A DNA stretch of 10,719 nt from Alphaproteobacteria bacterium UBA4588. GTDB taxonomy: Bacteria > Pseudomonadota > Alphaproteobacteria > Puniceispirillales > Puniceispirillaceae. The position numbers were made by a program, and so were the translations under genes. The stretch lies in NCBI GenBank assembly GCA_002387605.1, contig DGJU01000081.1, positions 1 to 10,719 on the forward strand. The letters are read 5' to 3'. Below the pieces are notes generated by a model that saw only the letters and a program-made list of their open reading frames with translations, had not been told where the DNA came from and made no database searches. Shown one piece after another: positions 1-6,758 of this stretch; within the stretch, counting starts at the first letter, position 1, and every line of letters begins with the position of its first letter.

Positions 1-117
1 AGCCTTTTCAAAGCATAAAAAACAACCAACCATCTAAAAACTAATACTTTTCGTTAAGACAAAGCTTGCATAGGTATTCAAAAGTCTGCAACCTAAAAAA
101 ATAATTAAATGACATTT

Positions 118-125
118 GGGGGGAG
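118..125 (+). promoter_or_regulatory. Ribosome binding site of the TRAP permease
   Basis: A run of six G followed by AGA gives a GGAG core at 122-125, eleven bases before the ATG at 137. An in-frame TTG at 116 lies at the upstream edge of this purine run and has no Shine-Dalgarno sequence of its own. The ATG at 137 is therefore the preferred start. The spacing is slightly long. Confidence 0.5.
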
Positions 126-136
126 ATTTTAGTCTC

Positions 137-2185
137 ATGTCGACACAAGCACAGACATCTGGACCGGCAGAAGAGCAGGTTTTCAAGGCCACGAAAGATG
201 GCTTTAGGTTCTTTGACCATTTTAGTAAATTTTCAGGCCTTGCGGTTGCCCAGCTCTATCTGCTGTGCGCGCTTGCAACAGCATATGAGGTTATCTCACG
301 CTATGTTTTTGATTCGCCAACACAGTGGGTTTTTGAAGTTGTAATGGTTTTATGTGCGACAGCATGGATGCTGTCTGCTGCATATATTACGCTTCATAAC
401 CGCCATATTGGGATTACGGTTTTTTATATCATTGCGTCAGACCGAACCAAATGGTGGCTTGATCTTTTTGCGATGAGCGTTGGGATTCTCGCCCTGTGGT
501 TACTGGTAGATGATACTGCGATTCGCGCCATCGAATCAGTAATGATGACGGAACGTGCTGGCTCTGCTTTTAATTCTCCAGCGCCATTGATTCTTAAATC
601 GATGCTCTGTATCGGGGCATTCCTCTATCTTACCCAACTTTATATCAATTTATATCGCCACTTTCAGTCATCCTTTGCGAAAAGCATTATCCTTGCCATT
701 GGTGCTGTGATTCTGCTTCGAATCATTGCTGTGATGGGCGAACATCTGCTTGGTATAGGCGGCTTATTCAGCTCAATTAATGGTGTTTATGGCAGTGTTG
801 GCGCCTTAGTTGACCCGTCAGTTTACGTCAATATGCGTGATATGGATATCAGCATCGCCAGCCTGATAATTGTGGCGATGATGCTGGCCTTGATGATGAC
901 AGGTATGCCTCTTGGTGTTGTCACACTGTTTGTCTCTATTTTGAGCGCCCTCGCCTATTTCGGCTATGGCGGATTATATCTTGTTTCAACAAACGCCTTT
1001 GGCTTACTCGAAAAGTACCCGCTGGTTGCGGTGCCGTTATTTGTTTTGATGGCATCGATACTAGAGCGTGCCGGTATTGCTGAAGATCTGTTTGACGCTA
1101 TGAGCTTGTTTGCTGGTAAGTTGCGCGGCGGCGTTGCCATTCAGACAATTGCGGTTGCAGTTGTGCTGGCAGCAATGTCAGGTGTGATGGGCGGCGAAAT
1201 TGTGATGTTAGGCCTTGTTGCCCTGCCACAAATGTTGCGGCTTGGCTATGACAGGAAAATGTCTATCGGTGTCATCTGTGCCTCTGGTGCGCTGGCAACG
1301 CTTATTCCGCCTAGCATTATCATGATCATCTACGGGCTGTCTGCTCAGGTTGCGATTGGCGATCTATTTATGGCTGGTGCTGTCCCGGGTCTGATGCTTG
1401 CGGTATTCTATGCAATCTACGTCCTTATTCGCTGTAACCTCAATCCGTCGCTTGCGCCAACAGCTGAAGAAGTTGCAGGTGTCCGCGGTCAAGAAATGAA
1501 GATGTCCCGTGAGAAGTTCTATGCGGTGATGCTCTGTATTTTCCTTATTTTCTGCGTCATGGGCTCTATCTATGCAGGTATCGCCTCGGTAACAGAAGCT
1601 GCAGCGGTTGGCGTTATTGGAGCGATTTTTGTTGCTGCGATGCGTAATTCCTTTAGCTGGTCTCTGCTTCAAAAAGCCCTTGCTGGCACAATGTCTACTG
1701 TGGGCACAATTATCTGGCTTATTCTGGGTGCTGTTGCTTTTGTTGGTATCTATAACCTGATTGGTGGGGCTGACTTTATGCGCTCCTTATTCTCAGGTCT
1801 TGGCCTGCCAGCCATTGGTATCGTGTTTGTGATGATGGCGATTCTAGTTGTCCTTGGTACATTCATGGAATGGATTGCTATTGCCTTTATTACTGTGCCG
1901 GTATTTGCACCAGTGATTACGCAACTGGCGCCAGAATTGGGCTTAGAGCCTGAATGGGCGGCTGTTTGGTTCGGGGTGTTGTTTGTTATGAACATTCAGA
2001 TTTACTTCCTATCACCACCATTTGGCCCTGCTTGTTTCTGGCTGAAGTCGGTGGCGCCAGCTGATATTACCCTGCAGGAAATCTTTGCAGCCGTAATACC
2101 GTTTATTGGTCTTCAGATCATTGGTATGCTGATGGTTATGTTCATCCCGGACATTGCTCTGTGGTTCCCCAAGTTTCTATCCTAA
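137..2185 (+). CDS. TRAP transporter fused permease, DctQ-DctM (4TM + 12TM)
   Basis: This is the membrane part of a tripartite ATP-independent periplasmic (TRAP) transporter, which imports organic or sugar acids using the sodium gradient and an extracytoplasmic solute-binding protein. With the ATG at 137 it has 682 residues. Residues about 35-175 are DctQ-like, with the small-subunit motif EVISRYVFDSPTQWVFE at 51-67. A linker with an extra hydrophobic segment (about 183-200) follows. Residues about 240 to the end are DctM, with the typical GALATLIPPSIIMIIYG stretch at 384-400 and hydrophobic helices throughout. Family knowledge: Q and M are often fused, and the substrate is set by the partner DctP. 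No DctP is visible here; it may lie left of the window. The next gene starts 103 bases downstream on the same strand. The substrate is unknown; nearby enzymes suggest a hydroxy, sugar or uronic acid, but that is inference. Confidence 0.93.
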   Translation: MSTQAQTSGPAEEQVFKATKDGFRFFDHFSKFSGLAVAQLYLLCALATAYEVISRYVFDSPTQWVFEVVMVLCATAWMLSAAYITLHNRHIGITVFYIIASDRTKWWLDLFAMSVGILALWLLVDDTAIRAIESVMMTERAGSAFNSPAPLILKSMLCIGAFLYLTQLYINLYRHFQSSFAKSIILAIGAVILLRIIAVMGEHLLGIGGLFSSINGVYGSVGALVDPSVYVNMRDMDISIASLIIVAMMLALMMTGMPLGVVTLFVSILSALAYFGYGGLYLVSTNAFGLLEKYPLVAVPLFVLMASILERAGIAEDLFDAMSLFAGKLRGGVAIQTIAVAVVLAAMSGVMGGEIVMLGLVALPQMLRLGYDRKMSIGVICASGALATLIPPSIIMIIYGLSAQVAIGDLFMAGAVPGLMLAVFYAIYVLIRCNLNPSLAPTAEEVAGVRGQEMKMSREKFYAVMLCIFLIFCVMGSIYAGIASVTEAAAVGVIGAIFVAAMRNSFSWSLLQKALAGTMSTVGTIIWLILGAVAFVGIYNLIGGADFMRSLFSGLGLPAIGIVFVMMAILVVLGTFMEWIAIAFITVPVFAPVITQLAPELGLEPEWAAVWFGVLFVMNIQIYFLSPPFGPACFWLKSVAPADITLQEIFAAVIPFIGLQIIGMLMVMFIPDIALWFPKFLS

Positions 2186-2210
2186 CAGTTCAGGATATGA
2201 TCTGACCTAA

Positions 2211-2279
2211 CCTTATAAGGGGACATTTCTTCGCGTTACATATGACGTGTTGCAATGCCCCTTTTCCATCTTGAAAAGG
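2211..2279 (+). promoter_or_regulatory. Structured leader with overlapping inverted repeats before the dehydrogenase
   Basis: Three overlapping symmetrical elements lie in the 102-base gap. CCTTATAAGG at 2211-2220 is a perfect palindrome. AAGGGG-A-CATT at 2217-2227 pairs with AATGCCCCTT at 2254-2263, giving ten base pairs with one bulged A. Its loop can form an inner six-pair stem (2232-2237 with 2244-2249, two pairs being G-U), and a run of four T ends at 2265. CCTTTTC at 2260-2266 pairs perfectly with GAAAAGG at 2273-2279 across a six-base loop. The last hairpin covers most of the Shine-Dalgarno sequence of the next gene and shares 2260-2263 with the large stem, so the two are largely exclusive. 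This resembles translational control, but a terminator-like or processing role is equally possible. I do not recognise a known riboswitch class. Pairings were found by eye, without energy calculation. Confidence 0.45.
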
Positions 2280-2280
2280 A
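2276..2280 (+). promoter_or_regulatory. Ribosome binding site of the hydroxyacid dehydrogenase
   Basis: AAGGA sits seven bases before the ATG at 2288. It decides the start against an in-frame ATG at 2255, which has no Shine-Dalgarno sequence and lies within an inverted-repeat arm. Four of its five bases fall in the right arm of the 2260-2279 hairpin. Confidence 0.75.
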
Positions 2281-2287
2281 CTTTATT

Positions 2288-3253
2288 ATGGCTTGTGTAC
2301 TTGTGACTGAAATTATGGACCCCTCTGGCACCTCCATCATAAAGGACGCTGGCCATGACGTGATAGAAGGCTGGACATTATCAGCAGATGAGCTTGGTGC
2401 CCGCTATCCTGATATTGACGCTATTATGGTGCGCACCAATAAGATTCCTGCTGATATGATGGCACAAATGCCAAACTTGAAAATCGTCTCTAAACATGGT
2501 GTTGGCTGTGATAATATTGATGTCACCTATGCCCGCGCCAATAACATAGCTGTTGCGATTGCGGTTGATGCAAATGCCGATTCAGTCGCAGAACATACGC
2601 TCATGTTTATGTTAATGCTGGCAAAAAATCCGCGTGAGATGGACCGTGTTGTGCGGGAGGATTACAGCCTTCGCAAAGCAACTAAGGCGGTTGATATTGG
2701 CGCTCGCACTGTGCTGGTTGTCGGCTATGGCCGGATAGGAACACGTGTTGCACGGCTCTGTGCCACCTTTGGCATGACGGTTCTTATTCATGATACAAAA
2801 TTCACTGGTGCTGAGACCAAAATTGATGGCTTTGAAGTAGTGCATGATATTGATGAAGCGCTGCGCCGGACAGATGTGCTAACAGTTCATATCCCGCTCA
2901 CAAATCAGACTGCGTCTCTTTTTGGCCATGACAAGCTTCATATGATGCCGGCGGGTAGTTATGTTGTTAATTGTGCGCGTGGCGGCATTATTGATGAAAC
3001 TGCTATTCGCGATCTTACCCAGTCAGGACATCTGGCAGGCGCTGCCTTTGATGTCTTTTCTCATGAACCTATCCTACCGGATAACCCAATCCTTGCGGCA
3101 AAAAATACGCTGCTTTCTGCCCATACCGCGGCCTTTACAACCGAAGGCCTTGAGCGGATGGCATCGCAAGCTGGCCAGAATATCTGTGACCATATGAACG
3201 GCACACTCTGCGAAGATAACATCTATAAATTAGAGGCGTTTTCAGGCACTTAG
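2288..3253 (+). CDS. D-isomer-specific 2-hydroxyacid dehydrogenase (NAD-binding)
   Basis: A 321-residue cytoplasmic oxidoreductase of the D-2-hydroxyacid dehydrogenase family (phosphoglycerate, glyoxylate/hydroxypyruvate and related dehydrogenases), which interconverts 2-hydroxy and 2-keto acids with NAD(P)H. The N-terminal substrate domain includes SKHGVGCDNID. The Rossmann glycines GYGRIG are at 146-151. The family's catalytic triad is present: R231 in NCARGG, E260 in SHEP and H279 in SAHTAAF. The protein ends after the catalytic domains, so it lacks the C-terminal ACT regulatory domain of long SerA enzymes. The start at 2288 is preferred because AAGGA precedes it by seven bases. It follows the TRAP permease on the same strand, which suggests a role on the imported acid. 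Its stop overlaps the stop of the convergent gene. The exact substrate (3-phosphoglycerate, hydroxypyruvate, sulfolactate or other) cannot be read from the motifs. Confidence 0.9.
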   Translation: MACVLVTEIMDPSGTSIIKDAGHDVIEGWTLSADELGARYPDIDAIMVRTNKIPADMMAQMPNLKIVSKHGVGCDNIDVTYARANNIAVAIAVDANADSVAEHTLMFMLMLAKNPREMDRVVREDYSLRKATKAVDIGARTVLVVGYGRIGTRVARLCATFGMTVLIHDTKFTGAETKIDGFEVVHDIDEALRRTDVLTVHIPLTNQTASLFGHDKLHMMPAGSYVVNCARGGIIDETAIRDLTQSGHLAGAAFDVFSHEPILPDNPILAAKNTLLSAHTAAFTTEGLERMASQAGQNICDHMNGTLCEDNIYKLEAFSGT

Positions 3254-3645
3254 CCAGAATATTGCGCGGCGATTTCAGGGGTCCTGTAGGGGCTATCTTG
3301 TGCGAGCAAATTGTCAGGAATATCCAGCATTAACCGGCTGAGCAGAAGATAGCTGAGATTTTTGCCGTGCCTGTCGACATTACGTGATTCGTTCACCCCG
3401 CCATCAAGCACGCCTGGGATAACAAAATTCATTGCCTTCAGATTGGGCAGCAAATAGCGCATGACAGACGTAGCGCCTACTTGGGAGAAAACATCCATAA
3501 CGACCGCCTCGGTAACGCATGCTTCGATGAAGGCATAGCCAGCCTCATCATAGGCAATGACAGAGACATTACTCACATTACCTTTATCACCGGCTCTCCC
3601 ATGGGCAATTGCGTGAAGCGGAAGGCGCCATACCTTATCACTCAT
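3250..3645 (-). CDS. AtuA-like C-terminal (ferredoxin-fold) domain protein, stand-alone
   Basis: A 131-residue protein matching the small C-terminal domain of AtuA-family proteins. The glycine-rich HGRAGDKGNVSNV is at 15-27, followed by YLLPNLKAMNFVIPGVLDGGV at about 64-84, SRNVDRHGKNLSYLLL at 87-102, and a short variable tail. In AtuA of Pseudomonas citronellolis the equivalent domain is part of one longer protein; here it is a separate gene 43 bases behind the main AtuA domain. The ATG at 3645 is chosen because GGAG at 3658-3655 lies nine bases upstream. Longer starts, up to 3720, would run into the end of the AtuA gene and add a low-complexity extension. The biochemical function is not established; it probably acts with the upstream partner. 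Its stop overlaps the stop of the convergent dehydrogenase. Confidence 0.8.
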   Translation of the reverse strand: MSDKVWRLPLHAIAHGRAGDKGNVSNVSVIAYDEAGYAFIEACVTEAVVMDVFSQVGATSVMRYLLPNLKAMNFVIPGVLDGGVNESRNVDRHGKNLSYLLLSRLMLDIPDNLLAQDSPYRTPEIAAQYSG

Positions 3646-3688
3646 CTTTTCATTCTCCATTTCTGCATTACGGTGTCTTGCATCGTGA

Positions 3689-5065
3689 TTATCCTGCTGG
3701 CACGTCACGAACACTGACATGCGGTTCTATTGCAGCGCGCGGCATCAGCACTGATGCTGACGACATCTGTTCGGTAACAGACCCGCGGAAGCCGCCGCCT
3801 GCTGCAGGACCAGAACAATATAAGGATTGCAACTCATCATGAAGCTTCTGGGCTGTTGCACGGGTCTCGCTCACAAGCGAGAGACGCAGTCTGTAATCAT
3901 CATCAAAGCGCAAAGAGGCGCGGCGCTCATCTGTTAGAATGCCGCCATCAAGCGCCGAATAGGCACCGAACACATCCATTCTGATTTCCTGATTACAGCC
4001 ACTTTCTGCCATTCGGGTTTTCACTACATGCCCCGCAAGCTCTGCTCTGGCAAGACCGTTAGCGCCGCAATAGCTCATCTCTGCTTCAGCCAGCCAGCCA
4101 CCTTCAACACAGACAGTTATTTTCAATGTTTCCGGCGGCAATGAGCCTTTCACACCGGCAACACGGATACGATTGCTTGCGTCTTGTGTAACTGTCATCT
4201 GGGTTACATCTGCTGTCACATCTGGAACAAGATAACGGGAGGGGTCATGCATTTCATAGAGCAGTTGCTCGGTAACCGTTGCCGGTGAAATAAGCCCGCC
4301 TGTCCCCTCTGGTTTTGTAATCACAAAGCTACCATCTGCAGTGACCTCGGTAACGGGGAATCCTACATGGGCAAGGTCTGGCACATCCTTAAAACCGGGA
4401 TCAGCAAAATAGGTGCCAGATACCTGACCGCCACATTCCAGCAGATGACCACAGATGGTCCCCGCAGCCAACTTATCTAATTCATCTTCTGCCCAGCCAA
4501 ATTCATGGATAAGCGGCCCCAGAACCAACGCACTATCAGTTGTTCGGCCAACAAGGACGATATCTGCCCCTGTTGCCAGTGCAGCTGCTACATGACGACC
4601 ACCAAGATAGACATTCGCAGAACAAATTGTCCGGCCAGCCAGTGAGGTGCCTTCCATTGTCTCTGCTGCAAGCAGCGCATCATCATCAAGATATTCGCGC
4701 ACATCATCACCTGCTAGCACAGCAATCTTGAACGGCTTTAATCCCTGTTCTGCTGCTAATTCATGAATACGGCGCGCTGCTGCTTCTGGGTTTGCGGCTC
4801 CCATATTAGAGACAAGTGTTATGCCTGCTTGTTGGATATCGCCAAGTATATCTGTCACATAATGATCAAGATAAGGCGAGAAGCCTGCCTCTGGATTGGC
4901 TGCCTTGGCTTTCTGGGCTGAGGCAATTGTCCGCTCAGCCAATACTTCAAACATCAGATACCGGGGGCCATCGCATGATTTCAAATGCTGCACCAAAGCC
5001 TGCGCAGCATCAAACCGGTCACCGGAAAACCCAGCACCATTTCCAATATGAACAATTTTTGACAC
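3689..5065 (-). CDS. AtuA family protein (DUF1446), main domain only
   Basis: A 458-residue cytoplasmic protein of the AtuA family (Pfam AtuA, formerly DUF1446), named after the acyclic terpene utilisation cluster of Pseudomonas. The reaction it performs is not established. Family-typical stretches are GNGAGFSGDR (8-17), VLAERT (41-46), LVSNMGAANPEAAARRI (84-100), ANVYLGGRHVAAALATGADI (150-169), VGRTTDSALVLGPL (172-185), the ECGGQVSGTYF region (210-220) and DPSRYLVPDVTADV (274-287). The GTG at 5065 is preferred: GGAAAGAG ends seven bases before it, and the protein then begins MSKIVHIGNGAGF like family members. The upstream TTG at 5110 would add 15 mostly basic residues. The C-terminal AtuA domain is missing and is encoded by the next gene. 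A near-consensus promoter lies upstream. It could take part in short or branched acid catabolism, but this is inference. Confidence 0.88.
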   Translation of the reverse strand: MSKIVHIGNGAGFSGDRFDAAQALVQHLKSCDGPRYLMFEVLAERTIASAQKAKAANPEAGFSPYLDHYVTDILGDIQQAGITLVSNMGAANPEAAARRIHELAAEQGLKPFKIAVLAGDDVREYLDDDALLAAETMEGTSLAGRTICSANVYLGGRHVAAALATGADIVLVGRTTDSALVLGPLIHEFGWAEDELDKLAAGTICGHLLECGGQVSGTYFADPGFKDVPDLAHVGFPVTEVTADGSFVITKPEGTGGLISPATVTEQLLYEMHDPSRYLVPDVTADVTQMTVTQDASNRIRVAGVKGSLPPETLKITVCVEGGWLAEAEMSYCGANGLARAELAGHVVKTRMAESGCNQEIRMDVFGAYSALDGGILTDERRASLRFDDDYRLRLSLVSETRATAQKLHDELQSLYCSGPAAGGGFRGSVTEQMSSASVLMPRAAIEPHVSVRDVPAG

Positions 5066-5126
5066 GATTTTTCTCTTTCCTTGCCTCTTGAAACAGGTCT
5101 TTTTTATCAAAAATAAGGCAAAAATA

Positions 5127-5155
5127 ATTAGATATTATGTAAAAACCTCTGTCAA
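5127..5155 (-). promoter_or_regulatory. Near-consensus sigma70 promoter for the AtuA pair
   Basis: On the minus strand TTGACA (5155-5150) is a perfect -35 box, followed after exactly 17 bases by TCTAAT (5132-5127), five of six matches to the -10 consensus. Transcription would begin near 5120, giving an untranslated leader of about 55 bases before the GTG at 5065. An AT-rich imperfect inverted repeat (ATAAT at 5124-5128, ATTAT at 5134-5138) overlaps the -10 box. It may be an operator or simply composition. Confidence 0.65.
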
Positions 5156-5163
5156 TTACTTGT

Positions 5164-5192
5164 TTGAAAAGGATAATTGAGTACACTAAATT
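5164..5192 (+). promoter_or_regulatory. Possible promoter of the membrane protein gene
   Basis: TTGAAA (5164-5169, five of six to the -35 consensus), a 17-base spacer and TAAATT (5187-5192, four of six to the -10 consensus). A start near 5199 would leave a leader of about 27 bases. The -35 box lies eight bases from the oppositely oriented -35 box of the AtuA promoter, so one bound regulator could affect both. Confidence 0.35.
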
Positions 5193-5225
5193 CTATCTTT
5201 TCTTATTTGTGGTTTGACCTTATTC

Positions 5226-6665
5226 ATGCCCACGCCCAACAGCGACACTATTTCCGCCGACAAGCAGCAGCACCGCTATCCGCTAACGGGCCTACTTATG
5301 CTAGGCCTTATGGGGTTGATATTGCTTGGCCGGATGACAGGTATTAGCTTGTTTGATAGTGCGGCGCATCTGGTAACGATTCTTTTGGTAATATTTGGCT
5401 GGCGGGTTATCGGTTTGCGCGAAATCTACCTGTTAAGCTGTTGTGTTATTCTGTCAGGACTTGCTTATTACCTGCTTGGGTTCCAGCCGATAATTTATCA
5501 GGAGGCCTTTGCGCAGGCAGCCTTTCTGATGGCGTTCCTGCTTATTCTGTCCCTGCTTCATGAAGCGGCTATGACATCGCCCTCTGTTGCAGAATGCGGC
5601 CAGTTCCTAACCCGCCAGAGAGCAGGCCGGCGATTTGCGGCGCTCTTTCTTGGCAGTAATTTTATGGCTGTTCTGTTTAATCTTGGCCTAGTATCTATCC
5701 TCACGCCGCTCATCCAGAAGGGTATTGAACAGGATAAGGGAAACCCAAGCCTGATGAAATTACGTGAGCAACGCCAGATTACGGCGATGCTACGGGGTTT
5801 TGCTTGGTGTGTCGTCTGGTCCCCAACTGCGATTGCACCGCTTGCCGTCTTTGAGCTCATAGATGGCATTAGCCGCCAGCTCTGGACAGCCTATGGGATA
5901 GTCTTTGCGCTGGTGATGTTCGGATTAGGCTGGGCTGAAGATCAGTGGCGGTTCAGGAATGTTCAACGCCAACCCTCATCATCAGACATCACGCCATTTC
6001 CGTCCTCTGCCTTTCTTCGGTTTGGTATAATACTCGCCATTCTGTTTGGCATGGCTGTTATTCTGTCGATTTTATTTGACGATACAATTGTATTTGGGCT
6101 GCTGATTTCATGCCCTCTGGTGATGCTTGGCTGGCTTTACCGGCAGACAAAAACTATCCTCCAGAAAGAACGGTTTCCAGCCTTTGTAAAACGGCTTGAT
6201 GAAATAAGCTTTATTGCCCTTCCTAAAAACCATCAGATTATGATTACCCTTGCGGCATCTGGTTTTATTGGGCGGATTGGCGCTGGCATGATACCGGCCG
6301 AAGATTTTGCCAATGCACTCGGGCTGTATCATATGCCTGATTATATGTTTTTAAGCCTGTTATCGATAGCCATGATACCTGTATCATATCTTGGGGTAAG
6401 CCCGATTATGATGGCAGTCTTTTTTGGCAGTATTCTGGGTGCACTCCCGATCCTACCCGCAGACCCTACTCTGGTTGCTCTGGCAATTTCCAGCGGCTGG
6501 GCGGTCTCGATGACAACCTCACCTTTTGCAACAGTTGTGTTAATGATATCGCGGCTGAATAATATCAGTCCCCTTCACCTTACCCTGCGATGGAGCGGGG
6601 TATTTTCTGTCCTTGCGCTATGCCTGATAAGCGCCATGTTCTTTGTTATTACAGGCGGCACCTAA
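5226..6665 (+). CDS. Polytopic membrane protein, probable carrier of unrecognised family
   Basis: A 479-residue protein made of hydrophobic helices from residue 19 to near the C terminus (roughly 10-12), with a short polar N terminus and no cleavable signal peptide. I do not recognise the family firmly. Two regions echo each other: GSNFMAVLFNLGLVSILT (143-160) with CVVWSPTAIAPLAV (195-208), and LGVSPIMMAVFFGSILG (389-405) with a segment containing TTSPFATVVL (430-439). A breakable small-residue helix followed by an SPxA hairpin in each half is reminiscent of the two-fold repeat of ion-transporter-superfamily secondary carriers. This is inference by eye. The ATG at 5226 has no clear Shine-Dalgarno sequence; the in-frame TTG at 5214 is no better. 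It is transcribed away from the AtuA pair and lies 93 bases before the dehydratase operon, so it could import the substrate of either. Confidence 0.8.
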   Translation: MPTPNSDTISADKQQHRYPLTGLLMLGLMGLILLGRMTGISLFDSAAHLVTILLVIFGWRVIGLREIYLLSCCVILSGLAYYLLGFQPIIYQEAFAQAAFLMAFLLILSLLHEAAMTSPSVAECGQFLTRQRAGRRFAALFLGSNFMAVLFNLGLVSILTPLIQKGIEQDKGNPSLMKLREQRQITAMLRGFAWCVVWSPTAIAPLAVFELIDGISRQLWTAYGIVFALVMFGLGWAEDQWRFRNVQRQPSSSDITPFPSSAFLRFGIILAILFGMAVILSILFDDTIVFGLLISCPLVMLGWLYRQTKTILQKERFPAFVKRLDEISFIALPKNHQIMITLAASGFIGRIGAGMIPAEDFANALGLYHMPDYMFLSLLSIAMIPVSYLGVSPIMMAVFFGSILGALPILPADPTLVALAISSGWAVSMTTSPFATVVLMISRLNNISPLHLTLRWSGVFSVLALCLISAMFFVITGGT

Positions 6666-6679
6666 CCATCATTTTATTT

Positions 6680-6708
6680 TTGCGCTGGATCGCTGGACAG
6701 GCTAGTAT
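6680..6708 (+). promoter_or_regulatory. Weak candidate promoter before the dehydratase operon
   Basis: TTGCGC (6680-6685), a 17-base spacer and TAGTAT (6703-6708) match the sigma70 boxes only partly (three and four of six). The spacer region holds a tandem repeat of CGCTGGA (6683-6689 and 6691-6697). An imperfect 12-base palindrome TTAAAC/GTTAAA (6730-6741, one mismatched pair) follows before the ribosome binding site. The operon could also be read from the upstream membrane protein gene. Confidence 0.22.
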
Positions 6709-6758
6709 CTTCGCGCCACACTCAGGTCGTTAAACGTTAAAAATGGGAAAGATTTCTT

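Noticed and set aside
66..91. TTGCA (66-70) and TGCAA (87-91) inverted repeat upstream of the TRAP permease
   Set aside because: Five-base arms with a 16-base spacer in AT-rich DNA are expected by chance. I see no convincing promoter or terminator in 1-117.
2196..2201. TATGAT as a -10 box for a separate dehydrogenase promoter
   Set aside because: No acceptable -35 box is found 16-18 bases upstream, so cotranscription from the permease is simpler.
2242..2274. Ten-codon leader peptide (ATG at 2242, stop TGA at 2272) in the structured gap
   Set aside because: There is no Shine-Dalgarno sequence at a usable distance (AAGGGG is about 20 bases upstream) and no run of a telling amino acid. Chance explains it.
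2255..2287. N-terminal extension of the hydroxyacid dehydrogenase from the ATG at 2255
   Set aside because: No ribosome binding site precedes it, it lies in an inverted-repeat arm, and AAGGA is well placed for the ATG at 2288.
3646..3720. Longer start for the AtuA-like domain protein (from 3720 or 3660)
   Set aside because: The start at 3720 overlaps the AtuA gene and adds residues absent from the family. GGAG at the right distance supports 3645.
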